Source: Pseudomonadota bacterium (GTDB lineage: Bacteria; Pseudomonadota; Alphaproteobacteria; Rhodospirillales; 2-02-FULL-58-16). Taken from it: a stretch of DNA of 15,294 bases. Location of the stretch: positions 1-15,294 of the forward strand of contig JADFTO010000032.1 of assembly GCA_022560215.1 (NCBI GenBank), read 5' to 3'. Shown in pieces: positions 5,663 to 13,270 of this stretch. A model generated the notes under the pieces. It made no database searches. It was not told the DNA's origin and worked only from the letters and a program-made list of their open reading frames with translations. The first letter of the stretch is position 1; every line of letters starts with the position of its first letter. The position numbers were made by a program, and so were the translations under genes.

Positions 5663-7393
5663 ATGGGCAAGCGTCAATCTGCGGATTCCCTTTTGCACGA
5701 GGGCGGAGAAGGCATCTCCGATCATCTCGAGCTGCTCGCCGATATGAGCCAGGACTTCGCGGCCTCCCGGGATATCGAGAAAACCCTGATGCGGGCGATT
5801 GAACGCATCACCCGGCACGTCGGCGCCGCGGGCGGCGCCTTGTTCCTGCTCGACGAGGCGGGAGAGACGCTCACCTGCCAGGCCTGCGTCGGGGCGACGG
5901 AAATCACCGGCCTGACGCTGCGCAGCGACGAGGGCATCGTCGGGCGCTGCGTGCGGGAAAACGCCGCAGAGATCGTCCGCGACGTGGCCGCCGACCCCAG
6001 TTTCCAGAAATCCGTGGACGAACGGACCGGGTTCACGACGCGCTCCATCCTGTGCGCCCCCATGAGCGTCAAGGACCAGCGCATCGGCGCCATCGAACTG
6101 GTCAACAAGCTCGGCGGCGACGGGCTGTTCGCCGAGTCGGACCTGCATCTGCTTCAGTCGCTCAGCGCGTCCGCGGCGCTGGCCGTCCTCAACGCCCGCA
6201 TGGCCGAGGCCCTGGTCGAGCAGGAACGGATGCGCCGGGAGCTGGAACTGGCCGCCGAGATCCAACGCAGCCTTTTGCCCGAATCCCGCCCCGGGACCTA
6301 CCCGGTGCATGGCGTCAACGTTCCGGCCAGGACCGTATCGGGCGACTTCTACGATTTCTTCCCCGCCGGGGACGGGCGCATCTGTTTCAACCTGGGCGAC
6401 GTGTCGGGAAAGGGCATGAACGCCGCCTTGCTCATGGCCAAGACGGCCAGCCTGTACCGTTGCCTGGGCAAGACCGAGCACAGCCCGGGACGCCTGCTCG
6501 GCCGCATCAACGAGGAGATTTGCGAGACCGCCACCCGGGGCATGTTCGTGACCATGGTCGGCGGCATCTACGATCCCGCCTCGGGCCTGGTGCGCCTGGC
6601 CAACGCGGGACACGAACCCGCCCTCCATCACGCGGCCGGGGGCGGCTTCCGGGCCCTGCCCGCGAACGCCCCGCCGCTCGGCATCGCGCCCTTGGCCGAA
6701 GGCGAGGATGGCGTCCCCGAAATCGAGCTCTGGCTTGACGGCGGGGTCCTCTACGTTTTCACTGACGGGGTCACCGAGGGATCAGTGGAAGACGGCAGTC
6801 CCCTGGGGGTAGAGGGCATGAAAGCGTTGATCGAGGAAAACGTCTCCCTTCCGGCAAGCGAGCGGTTGCAGGCCGTGGTCGGGCGGCTCCTGAGGGAAGA
6901 GGAAGCCCTGCACGACGATCTCACAATTCTCGCCATCGACGACGCGGACCCGGCGGCGAGGCGATCCCCCGGCGCGGGCGGCGGCGAAAGGATTCTCGAG
7001 TTCGCCTTCCCTTCCCAGGCGGACCAATTGAAAAAAGTGCGCGGCAAGGTCAGGGACTCGGCCAGGCTCTGCGGTTTCGGCGCCGATGCGGCCCAGGATA
7101 TCGTCCTCGCCGTCGACGAGGCCTGCCAGAACGTCATCCGCCACGCCTACGGCGGGTCTCCCGAGGGCGAGATCGTCCTCGAAATACGCCGCGCGGGCGG
7201 CGATCTCGTGGTCCTGCTCAGGGACTTCGCCGAGTCCACCGATGTCACGACCGTGAAGCCGCGCGACCTGGACGACCTGCGTCCGGGCGGCCTCGGCACC
7301 CATTTCATGACCGAGGTCATGGACCGGGTCGAATTCCTCTCCCCCCCGGAGGGCGGAGGAAACCTGCTCAGGATGGTGAAACGGATTGCGTGA
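5663..7393 (+). CDS. GAF-PP2C (SpoIIE/RsbU-type) phosphatase with C-terminal HATPase kinase domain
   Basis: The 576-residue cytosolic protein has a GAF sensor domain (about 25-180), a short coiled linker with the ELAAEIQRSLLP signature (194-206), a PP2C phosphatase domain (about 205-427) and an RsbW-like HATPase_c domain (about 445-575). The metal-binding acidic motifs are intact: SGDFYD (226-231), GDVSGKG (245-251), FTDGVTE (366-372) and DDLTIL (418-423). The kinase N-box reads DEACQNVIRHAY (485-496) and a G-box-like GGLGTHFM is at 542-549. It therefore contains both the phosphatase and the kinase of a partner-switching system, acting on a STAS protein. ATG 5663 is preferred although its ribosome-binding site is weak; an earlier non-ATG start at 5627 would add 12 residues. 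The STAS gene follows after 9 nt. Confidence 0.88.
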   Translation: MGKRQSADSLLHEGGEGISDHLELLADMSQDFAASRDIEKTLMRAIERITRHVGAAGGALFLLDEAGETLTCQACVGATEITGLTLRSDEGIVGRCVRENAAEIVRDVAADPSFQKSVDERTGFTTRSILCAPMSVKDQRIGAIELVNKLGGDGLFAESDLHLLQSLSASAALAVLNARMAEALVEQERMRRELELAAEIQRSLLPESRPGTYPVHGVNVPARTVSGDFYDFFPAGDGRICFNLGDVSGKGMNAALLMAKTASLYRCLGKTEHSPGRLLGRINEEICETATRGMFVTMVGGIYDPASGLVRLANAGHEPALHHAAGGGFRALPANAPPLGIAPLAEGEDGVPEIELWLDGGVLYVFTDGVTEGSVEDGSPLGVEGMKALIEENVSLPASERLQAVVGRLLREEEALHDDLTILAIDDADPAARRSPGAGGGERILEFAFPSQADQLKKVRGKVRDSARLCGFGADAAQDIVLAVDEACQNVIRHAYGGSPEGEIVLEIRRAGGDLVVLLRDFAESTDVTTVKPRDLDDLRPGGLGTHFMTEVMDRVEFLSPPEGGGNLLRMVKRIA

Positions 7394-7402
7394 GGAGCCC
7401 CC

Positions 7403-7744
7403 ATGGAACACCAGATAAAGGACCGCAACGGGGCCGTCGTCATCTCCTTCGAGGGTGACGTGGACCTGCAGAGCTCCCCCCAGGCGCGCGAAGCCCTGCT
7501 CGAATGCGTGAGCCGCAACCGGCCGGTCCTGGTGGACCTGTCCCGGGTCAACTACATCGACAGTTCCGGCATCGCCTCGCTGGTGGAATCCCTGCAGAGC
7601 GCCCGCAAGCGCGGCTCGGAACTGGTCCTCGTGGCGGTCAGCGAGACGGCGATGCGGGTGTTCAAGCTGGCCCGCCTGGAGACGGTGTTCACCATCTTCG
7701 AAACCCTCGACGAGGCCCTGGCGAAGACCGGGAATCCAACTTAG
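7403..7744 (+). CDS. STAS-domain protein, anti-sigma-factor-antagonist / MlaB-like
   Basis: The 113-residue single-domain protein has the STAS fold. Its conserved phosphorylation loop is YIDSSGIASL (51-60), in which Ser54 corresponds to the phosphorylated serine of SpoIIAA and RsbV. It lies between a dual phosphatase/kinase gene (9 nt upstream) and the mlaE permease gene (5 nt downstream). Two roles are possible: target of the upstream regulator, and the cytoplasmic STAS subunit (MlaB) of the lipid ABC transporter. The context supports one protein serving both, but this is inference. The ribosome-binding site is GAGGAG before ATG 7403. Confidence 0.88.
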   Translation: MEHQIKDRNGAVVISFEGDVDLQSSPQAREALLECVSRNRPVLVDLSRVNYIDSSGIASLVESLQSARKRGSELVLVAVSETAMRVFKLARLETVFTIFETLDEALAKTGNPT

Positions 7745-7749
7745 TTCCC

Positions 7750-8565
7750 ATGCACACCACCGATGCCCGACACCCCGTCACCAGGTTCACCGAAAAGGTG
7801 GGCCGCCGCGCCATAGACAGCGTGGAGGGGTTAGGCCGGGCGGGCGGGCTCATCGCCGAGAGCCTGTACTGGCTCCTCGCCGGCCCGCGCCTCGGGCAGC
7901 CCGTGCGCGTGGGCTCGGTATTCGTGCAGATGATGGAAATCGGCGTCCGGGCCATCCCCATCATCGCCCTTCTCGGCGGCACCATCGGGGTCATGCTGGC
8001 CATCCAGGGCATCCATACCCTGAGGCTGTTCGGCGCCGAATCCCGCGTCGTCATCGGCATCGCCCTATCCGTGACCCGGGAGTTCGCGCCCCTGATCACC
8101 GCCATCCTGGTGGCCGGGCGGTCGGGCTCGGCCCTGGCGGCGCGCCTCGGCACCATGAAGATCAACCAGGAGATCGACGCCCTTAACGTCATGGGCATCC
8201 ATCCGGTCCGTTACCTGGTGGTTCCGGCCCTGCTGGCCCTGCTGGTGATGTTGCCGGCCCTGACCCTGTTCAGCAATTTCGTCGGGCTGTACGCGGCGGG
8301 CCTTTACGTGGGCGTGGACTTAAGCATATCCATGGCCGCCTTCGTCGATCAGACCATTGACGTGCTTTCAACCGGCGACCTTTTGCACGGCCTCGGAAAA
8401 AGCGTCATCTTCGCCATCCTCATCGGCGTCATCGGCGTGGTCAACGGCGCCTCCGTCAAGGGCGGCGCCGAAGGTGTGGGACGGGTCACGACACGGGCCG
8501 TGGTGCAATCCATCTCGGCCATCGTCGTCACCGACATGATATTCGCTTTCGTGGCGACCCGCTGA
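7750..8565 (+). CDS. mlaE: MlaE-family lipid ABC transporter permease
   Basis: The 271-residue inner-membrane protein belongs to the MlaE/YrbE permease family. It has an amphipathic N-terminal interface helix followed by several membrane segments. The family signature region runs through VTREFAPLITAILVAGRSGS and LGTMKINQEIDALNVMGI, the loop that couples to the ATPase. It forms the membrane channel of the MCE transporter that moves phospholipids between the inner and outer membranes. The start at 7750, 5 nt after the STAS stop, is chosen because it precedes the first recognisable family sequence. Its ribosome-binding site is weak, so translation may be coupled to the STAS gene. Confidence 0.93.
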   Translation: MHTTDARHPVTRFTEKVGRRAIDSVEGLGRAGGLIAESLYWLLAGPRLGQPVRVGSVFVQMMEIGVRAIPIIALLGGTIGVMLAIQGIHTLRLFGAESRVVIGIALSVTREFAPLITAILVAGRSGSALAARLGTMKINQEIDALNVMGIHPVRYLVVPALLALLVMLPALTLFSNFVGLYAAGLYVGVDLSISMAAFVDQTIDVLSTGDLLHGLGKSVIFAILIGVIGVVNGASVKGGAEGVGRVTTRAVVQSISAIVVTDMIFAFVATR

Positions 8566-8566
8566 C

Positions 8567-9397
8567 ATGACGGATACGGACACCCAGGCGGTCATCCAGG
8601 TTTGCGACCTGGTCACCCACTACGGCCCGCGCCTGATCCTCGAGGGGATCAGCCTGGACGTGGCCGAGGGCGAGATCATGGTCATCATGGGCGGCAGCGG
8701 TTCGGGGAAGAGCACATTGTTGCGCCACATGATGGCCCTGGAGGTGCCGACGTCGGGTTCCGTCCGGCTCATCGGGCTGGACGTCGGGTCAGCGGACATC
8801 CGCCAGATGATCGAGTTGCGCAAGAGCATCGGCGTCGCTTTCCAGGGCGGCGCCTTGTTCAGCTCAATGACGGTGGGCGAGAACATCATGCTGCCCCTCT
8901 TCGAGCACACGGACCTGGACCGCCAGACCATGGAGATCATGGTGCGCATGAAGCTGGAGCTGGTGGACCTGGCCGGGTTCGAGGACCTGATGCCGGCGGA
9001 ATTGTCCGGCGGCATGACCAAGAGGGTGGCCTTCGCCCGGGCCGTGATCATGGACCCCAAGCTTCTGTTCTGCGACGAGCCTTCCGCCGGGCTGGACCCG
9101 GTGGTGGCCTCGGCCCTGGACGACCTGATCCTGCGCCTGCGCGAGGCCATGAACATGACCGTCGTCGTGGTCACCCATGAACTGGAAAGCGTCTTCAAGG
9201 TCGCCGACCGCGTCACCGTGCTGGACAAGGGGGAGATTCTGTTCATCGGCACGGTGGACGAGCTCCGCGGGCACGAAAGCGAACGCATCCAGAATATGCT
9301 CAACCGCCAGGCCGAGGACCATGTCGTCGACGCCGACGAATACCTGAGCCGCCTCACCGGCGAGGACTCAGGCCTGGCCCGGGAAGGAACCCCGTGA
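8567..9397 (+). CDS. mlaF: MlaF-family lipid ABC transporter ATP-binding protein
   Basis: The 276-residue protein is a complete ABC ATPase with Walker A GGSGSGKST (42-50), signature LSGGM (146-150), Walker B LLFCDE (166-171) and a switch histidine in VVTHE. The signature sequence LSGGMTKRVAFARA is characteristic of the MlaF subfamily. It energises the MlaE permease. Its start is 1 nt after the mlaE stop and its stop overlaps the next start as GTGA, so the operon is translationally coupled. The C-terminal extension beyond the H-loop (about 40 residues, HVVDADEYLSRL) also fits MlaF, where it contacts the partner subunits. Confidence 0.94.
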   Translation: MTDTDTQAVIQVCDLVTHYGPRLILEGISLDVAEGEIMVIMGGSGSGKSTLLRHMMALEVPTSGSVRLIGLDVGSADIRQMIELRKSIGVAFQGGALFSSMTVGENIMLPLFEHTDLDRQTMEIMVRMKLELVDLAGFEDLMPAELSGGMTKRVAFARAVIMDPKLLFCDEPSAGLDPVVASALDDLILRLREAMNMTVVVVTHELESVFKVADRVTVLDKGEILFIGTVDELRGHESERIQNMLNRQAEDHVVDADEYLSRLTGEDSGLAREGTP

Positions 9398-10413
9398 GAA
9401 ACAACAGGATCAATTATGTGGTCGTCGGCGGCTTCGTGCTGGCCATGCTGGTGGGGCTGGTGGTCTCGCTGGCCCTGCTCACCGGGCGGACCGGGGCGAC
9501 CGACGCCTATTTCACCGTTTACCGGAACGTCGCCGGGATCAAGTTCGGCACCCAGGTCCTCTACGAAGGCTATCCCATCGGCCAGGTGGAGGAGATCACG
9601 CCCATGGAACGGGACGGGACCATGTTCTTCCGCGTCGACTTCACCGTCGCCAAGGGATGGCGGATTCCGGAGGGCAGCGTCGCCCGCGTCGCCTCCTCGG
9701 GCCTGCTCGCCGCCGTCACGGTCAACATCGACGCCGGACCCGGCGGGGCGGCCCTGGAGCCCGGGTCCCATGTCGCGGGCAAGGAGGCCGACAACATCTT
9801 CGCCGCCGTGTCCTCTGTCGCCAGCGACATGACGAACCTGACGGAACAGAGCCTCAAGCCCCTGCTCGCCAACATCGACCGGACCGTGAGCACCGTCAGC
9901 GGGCTCCTGGAAGGGGACGTCCAGGAACTGTTCGGGCAACTCAGCTCCCTGGCCCAGGATTTGAGCGTCCTGGCCCTGGACATGTCGGAGCGGCTGCCCA
10001 AGATCGCCGACAACATCGAGACCTTCACCGTGAAAATGAACCGCAGCAGCGACGAGCTCATGGCCTTCCTCAGCCCTGAAAACCGGAAGAGCGTGGAAAA
10101 GCTCATCGCCACGGCGGACGCCACCGTCGAGAGCTACGCCCGCGTGGCGGACGACCTGGGCCGGACCCGCCAGAAGCTGGACCGCTTCCTGGACGACGTG
10201 AACACCATGGTCGGCGACAACAGGCTGGACATAGAGAAATCCATCGTCGACCTGCGCTACGTGATCGATTCCATGGCCCGCCACGTGGATTCCCTGAACC
10301 AGAACATGGAAGGGGCGGCCCGCAACATCTATGAATTCAGCCGCCAGATAAGGCAGAATCCGGGTCTGTTGCTGGGCGGCACCCCGCCCGCGGACAAGGC
10401 GGCCAGCCGGTGA
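9394..10413 (+). CDS. mlaD: MlaD-family MCE-domain periplasmic protein
   Basis: The 339-residue protein has one N-terminal membrane helix (about 8-30) and an MCE domain (about 36-115), recognisable from FTVYRNVAGIKFGTQVLYEG followed by IGQVEEITPM. A long helical C-terminal tail follows (about 130-330) with heptad-like stretches. E. coli MlaD is about 183 residues, so this is a long-tailed form in which the helices could extend the central channel. The start is GTG 9394, overlapping the mlaF stop; the first residues MRNNRINYVVVG match the expected N-terminus. It binds lipid and sits on the MlaFE complex in the periplasm. Confidence 0.9.
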   Translation: MRNNRINYVVVGGFVLAMLVGLVVSLALLTGRTGATDAYFTVYRNVAGIKFGTQVLYEGYPIGQVEEITPMERDGTMFFRVDFTVAKGWRIPEGSVARVASSGLLAAVTVNIDAGPGGAALEPGSHVAGKEADNIFAAVSSVASDMTNLTEQSLKPLLANIDRTVSTVSGLLEGDVQELFGQLSSLAQDLSVLALDMSERLPKIADNIETFTVKMNRSSDELMAFLSPENRKSVEKLIATADATVESYARVADDLGRTRQKLDRFLDDVNTMVGDNRLDIEKSIVDLRYVIDSMARHVDSLNQNMEGAARNIYEFSRQIRQNPGLLLGGTPPADKAASR

Positions 10414-10430
10414 CCGGGAACGGGGGGAGC

Positions 10431-11018
10431 ATGGTGAAAAGGACGTTGCCGGCCTTGCTTCTGGTCCTTGGGGCGTGCGCCCAGCCCGTGGTGCCGACGG
10501 ACCGCTTCTACCGCCTCGACGTGGCTGAGCCGGAAACCCGGTTCGCCAAGCCCCGCCTGGAAGGGACGCTGGAGGTAGACCGTTTCGTCGCCGACGGGCT
10601 GACCGCGGGCCGCCCCATCGTCTACAGCGAAAGCGGCCGGCCCCGGGAGGTCCTGGAATACCACTACCACTTCTGGACCGAGCCCCCGACCATCATGCTG
10701 AGGGACCAGCTGGTGACTTACCTGCGCGCCGCCAAGGTGGCCGATACCGTGGTCACGCCCGAGCACCGCGTCGAGCCGGACTACGAGCTCGCGGGCAAGA
10801 TCAAGCGCCTGGAGCAGGTCAACGGCAAGCCTCCGGGCGCCGTGGTCGAGCTGGAGCTGGCGCTGAAAAGGAGCGCCGACGGCCAAATCCTGATCCTCAA
10901 CACCTACCGCATCGAGGCCGAGGCCAAGTCCGGCACGGTCGGCGCCGCGGTGGACGCCTTGAATTCGGCGCTCGGCCTCATCTACGCCCGATTCATCAAC
11001 GACATTTCGGGACTCTGA
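10431..11018 (+). CDS. ABC-type transport auxiliary lipoprotein (PqiC-like)
   Basis: The 195-residue precursor has a lipoprotein signal: a short basic N-terminus, a hydrophobic stretch and the lipobox LGAC with the modified cysteine at 16. The mature part starts near DRFYRLDV and matches the ABC-type transport auxiliary lipoprotein family (PqiC/YmbA-like), found with MCE transporters and thought to sit on the inner face of the outer membrane. ATG 10431 is preferred over GTG 10410, which would overlap mlaD, because it has a strong GGGGGGAG ribosome-binding site and puts the signal at the N-terminus. It is the last gene of the transporter set. Confidence 0.85.
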   Translation: MVKRTLPALLLVLGACAQPVVPTDRFYRLDVAEPETRFAKPRLEGTLEVDRFVADGLTAGRPIVYSESGRPREVLEYHYHFWTEPPTIMLRDQLVTYLRAAKVADTVVTPEHRVEPDYELAGKIKRLEQVNGKPPGAVVELELALKRSADGQILILNTYRIEAEAKSGTVGAAVDALNSALGLIYARFINDISGL

Positions 11019-11043
11019 GAAGCCGCCCGGGAGCGAAAAGCCC

Positions 11044-11664
11044 ATGACCGTCAAGTCGACGAACATCACCACGGTCGCCCACCGGGTGACCAAGGAGGCC
11101 CGCTGGCGCGCCAACGGGCATAAGGGCGGCGTGCTGTGGTTCACGGGGCTGTCGGGCTCGGGCAAGACGACGCTCGCCTTCGAACTGGAACGGGGGCTGC
11201 ACGAGAAGGGCCGCCGGGTCTATGTCCTCGACGGAGACAACGTCCGCCAGGGGCTCTCGGCCGATCTCGGGTTCTCGCCCGGGGAAAGGACCGAGAACAT
11301 CCGGCGCATCGGCGAGGTGGCGGCGCTCTTCGCCGACGCCGGATACATCGTCATCACCGCCTTCATCTCGCCCTACCGCCGGGACCGCCGGCAGGCCCGC
11401 CGGGCGGCCGTCGATCCCTTCCACCTGGTCCACCTGAGCGCCCCCTTGGAGGTGTGCGAAAAGCGCGACCCCCGGGGCCTCTACAAGAAGGCGCGGCGCG
11501 GCGAGATCGCCGATTTCACCGGCGTCTCGGCCCCTTACGAGGCGCCCGAGCATCCCGACCTGCTCATCGACACCGCGCGGCTGTCGGTGGACGAAAGCCT
11601 GGCCCTGCTCACGGACTACGTGGACCGCTGCTTCGCCCTTCCAGGCCGAGACGCTGAAGGGTAG
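11044..11664 (+). CDS. cysC: adenylylsulfate (APS) kinase
   Basis: The 206-residue protein phosphorylates adenosine 5'-phosphosulfate to PAPS for sulfate assimilation or sulfation. The P-loop GLSGSGKTT (35-43), the APS-binding DGDNVR (63-68), LGFSPGERTENIRR and the FISPYRRDR segment are all present in the family order, and the length is normal. It stands alone without cysD/cysN, which must be elsewhere. The gene lies 25 nt after the lipoprotein gene and may be read through from the Mla operon, although no functional link is known. ATG 11044 is used; the ribosome-binding region GGGAGCG lies just upstream. Confidence 0.95.
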   Translation: MTVKSTNITTVAHRVTKEARWRANGHKGGVLWFTGLSGSGKTTLAFELERGLHEKGRRVYVLDGDNVRQGLSADLGFSPGERTENIRRIGEVAALFADAGYIVITAFISPYRRDRRQARRAAVDPFHLVHLSAPLEVCEKRDPRGLYKKARRGEIADFTGVSAPYEAPEHPDLLIDTARLSVDESLALLTDYVDRCFALPGRDAEG

Positions 11665-11694
11665 AGCGCTATCCAGTTAGTTGAATAGCGCTCT
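11663..11694. terminator. bidirectional terminator hairpin between cysC and the ligase gene
   Basis: AGAGCGCTAT and ATAGCGCTCT form a perfect 10-bp stem around a 12-nt loop, overlapping the cysC stop codon and lying between two convergent genes. A second weak GGGG/CCCC hairpin follows (11695-11710). Neither side has a T-run, so termination would not be a classical intrinsic type. Confidence 0.55.
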
Positions 11695-11709
11695 GGGGCT
11701 TGAATTCCC

Positions 11710-12846
11710 CTACACCCCCGCCACCGTTTCCTCGATGAGCAGGTCGACCACGGCCTTGAGCGCGTCCTCGGGCGCGGCGCCGCCTTCCAAGGCCTCGGCG
11801 TAGGTGGCGAGCTGGCGGTGGGCGCTGGTGCCGTGGGCGGTGATGTCCCGGCAGTGGGCGACCTCGGCGGCGCAGCCGAGCGCGTTCGCGTCCTCGGCCG
11901 TCAGCTCGATGAGTTCCTCCATGAGCTCGGCCGCGGGCACCACCTTGCCCTTGCCGAAGTCCACCAGCCCCTCGTCCAGGCCGTAGCGCTGAGCCCGCCA
12001 GCGGTTCTCGTTGACCAGCATGGAGGCGTACATGCGCCAGCGCTGGTTGTTGCGCCGCAGCCGGTAGAGCATGCGCAGGATGCACACGTAGAGGGCGGCG
12101 ACGGCGACGGCGTCCTCGATGCGCGGGCAGACGTCGGTGATGCGCATCTCGATGGTGGGGAAATTGGCGCTCGGGCGCACGTCCCACCAGAGCATGGTGG
12201 CGTCGGGGATCAGTCCCGCCCGCACCAGCACGTCCACGTGGCGCTGGTACTCGGTGAAGGAGTTCAGGCGCTCGGGCAGCCCGGTGCGGGGCAGCTCGTC
12301 GAAGACGGCAAGCCGGTAGGACTTGAGGCCCGTGTCCTGGCCCCGCCAGAAAGGCGACGACGTGGTCAGCATCAGCAGGTGGGGGAGGAAGTACACGACC
12401 TGGTTCAACAGGTCGATGCGCAGATCGTCGTCGTCGATGCCGACGTGCACGTGCATGCCGCAGATGAGCAGCCGCCGGGCCACGGCCTGCATGTCGCGGG
12501 CGAGAACGTTGTAGCGCTCCTTGTCGGTGTGGATCTGTTCCTGCCACTCGGAAAAGGGATGGGTGGAGGCGGCGATGGGGGCGAGCCCGTACTTGCCGGC
12601 CACGTCGGCGACGGTTCGCCTGAGCCAGGCCAGGTTGTCGCGGGCCTCGGCCACGGTCTCGCAGACCCGGGTCGCCACCTCGATCTGGGACTTCAGGAAC
12701 TCGGGCTTGACCAGTTCCTTGAAACGGGCCTCGCATTCCTCGAACATGGTGTCGGGGGGATCGATGGCCAGCCCCCTGGTTTCCGGGTCCACCAGCAGGT
12801 ATTCCTCCTCGATGCCGATGGTGAAGGAAGGCTCGGGAACGCTCAT
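11710..12846 (-). CDS. YbdK-type carboxylate-amine ligase (glutamate-cysteine ligase family 2)
   Basis: The 378-residue protein belongs to the GCS2/YbdK family of ATP-dependent carboxylate-amine ligases. Conserved elements are the N-terminal FTIGIEEEYLLVD (9-21), STHPFSEWQEQ, the strand CGMHVHVGI with its metal-binding histidines, and the later MLWWDVRPSANFPTIEMR segment. E. coli YbdK has weak glutamate-cysteine ligase activity, but the physiological substrate of most members is unknown, so I do not assign gshA. ATG 12846 has AGGGA 8 nt upstream and gives the expected N-terminus. The gene is convergent with cysC, and its 5' end faces the 3' end of the tRNA gene, which is also on the minus strand. 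Confidence 0.9.
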   Translation of the reverse strand: MSVPEPSFTIGIEEEYLLVDPETRGLAIDPPDTMFEECEARFKELVKPEFLKSQIEVATRVCETVAEARDNLAWLRRTVADVAGKYGLAPIAASTHPFSEWQEQIHTDKERYNVLARDMQAVARRLLICGMHVHVGIDDDDLRIDLLNQVVYFLPHLLMLTTSSPFWRGQDTGLKSYRLAVFDELPRTGLPERLNSFTEYQRHVDVLVRAGLIPDATMLWWDVRPSANFPTIEMRITDVCPRIEDAVAVAALYVCILRMLYRLRRNNQRWRMYASMLVNENRWRAQRYGLDEGLVDFGKGKVVPAAELMEELIELTAEDANALGCAAEVAHCRDITAHGTSAHRQLATYAEALEGGAAPEDALKAVVDLLIEETVAGV

Positions 12847-12898
12847 GGCCGGATTCCCTGAATCGCCATGCTCTCCTTAGGCGGCCGGCGGCAGGAAA

Positions 12899-13168
12899 TG
12901 GTGCCGCAGGGAGGAATCGAACCTCCGGCCCCACCCTTCATACCACTACCGTTTTCACGGCCACCCCGGCGGGGTGTTTGTGGTCTGGACCATCCCTTGA
13001 CCCCGAAGGGCCCCACCCGTCTGGCCTCTACACCTTCCCGTCTCCGGGCTTGGCTCGGGATTGCCAGGTAAAAGGTTTCCCCGAATTTGAGCGGTACACT
13101 CCCGCGGGTTTCCCCGCGGGCGGGCAAATTACTACCAAGGGCGTGCTCTACCCCTGAGCTACTGCGGC
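12899..13168 (-). tRNA. tRNA-Thr(GGU) interrupted by a group I intron
   Basis: The 5' exon (13168-13134, 35 nt) and the 3' exon (12938-12899, 40 nt) together make a complete 75-nt tRNA with encoded CCA. The acceptor stem GCCGCAG/CTGCGGC is perfect. The D-arm is GCTC-AGGGGTA-GAGC. The anticodon stem CGCCC/GGGTG contains one G-U pair and carries the loop TTGGTAA. The T-arm is GGAGG-TTCGATT-CCTCC. The anticodon is GGT (GGU), which reads threonine ACC/ACU codons, and the loop UUGGUAA matches alphaproteobacterial tRNA-Thr as I recall it. The exons are separated in the anticodon loop between positions 36 and 37 by a 195-nt intron, so a tRNA scan on the contiguous sequence could miss it. Confidence 0.93.
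12939..13133 (-). ncRNA. group I intron (IC3-like self-splicing ribozyme) in tRNA-Thr
   Basis: The intron starts after U36 and ends with G (12939), as group I introns must. The guide triplet GCC (13125-13123) pairs with exon GGU, giving the required U-G wobble at the splice site. Visible helices are: P2, an 8-bp CCCGCGGG stem with a GAAA loop (13101-13120); P3, CCGCUC (13094-13089) with GGGUGG (13018-13013); P4, 13084-13079 with 13060-13055; P6, CCCG-GAGA-CGGG (13048-13037); P7, GGCCA (13026-13022) with UGGUC (12992-12988); P8 with a UUCG loop (13012-12999); P9-region hairpins at 12962-12976 and 12949-12960. The segments UCAAAUUCGGGGAAACCU, GAGCCAAGC and GAAGGUGUAGAGGCCAGACG closely match the Azoarcus tRNA-Ile intron core. 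There is no endonuclease ORF. Confidence 0.92.
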
Positions 13169-13270
13169 TTAAATCCGTTCCGCCGCCCATACCGGGCGGC
13201 TCGGCACCTTGCCACAGGGGGGATGGGACTTGCAAGCATCCCTTGACGGGACAAGGCGCCGGCGCCCACC

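Noticed and set aside
5516..6631. Minus-strand frame of 371 codons opposite the phosphatase gene
   Set aside because: It is a shadow of the GAF-PP2C protein, whose domain motifs are all intact on the plus strand.
8620..10284. Long minus-strand open frame (554 codons) opposite mlaF and mlaD
   Set aside because: It is the antisense of two clearly recognisable genes; GC-rich codon bias leaves antisense frames open, and the product (rich in His, Gln, Gly, Asp and Val) matches no family.
11663..11694. Hairpin after cysC as a tRNA-like structure or attachment site
   Set aside because: It is a single long stem with no other tRNA arms or associated integrase; a convergent-gene terminator is the simpler reading.
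11818..12861. Plus-strand frame of 347 codons opposite the carboxylate-amine ligase
   Set aside because: It is an antisense shadow; the minus-strand frame carries the full YbdK family motifs.
12899..13168. Two separate tRNA fragments or a tRNA pseudogene pair
   Set aside because: The two pieces form perfect acceptor, anticodon and overall cloverleaf pairing with each other, and the sequence between them has a group I core.
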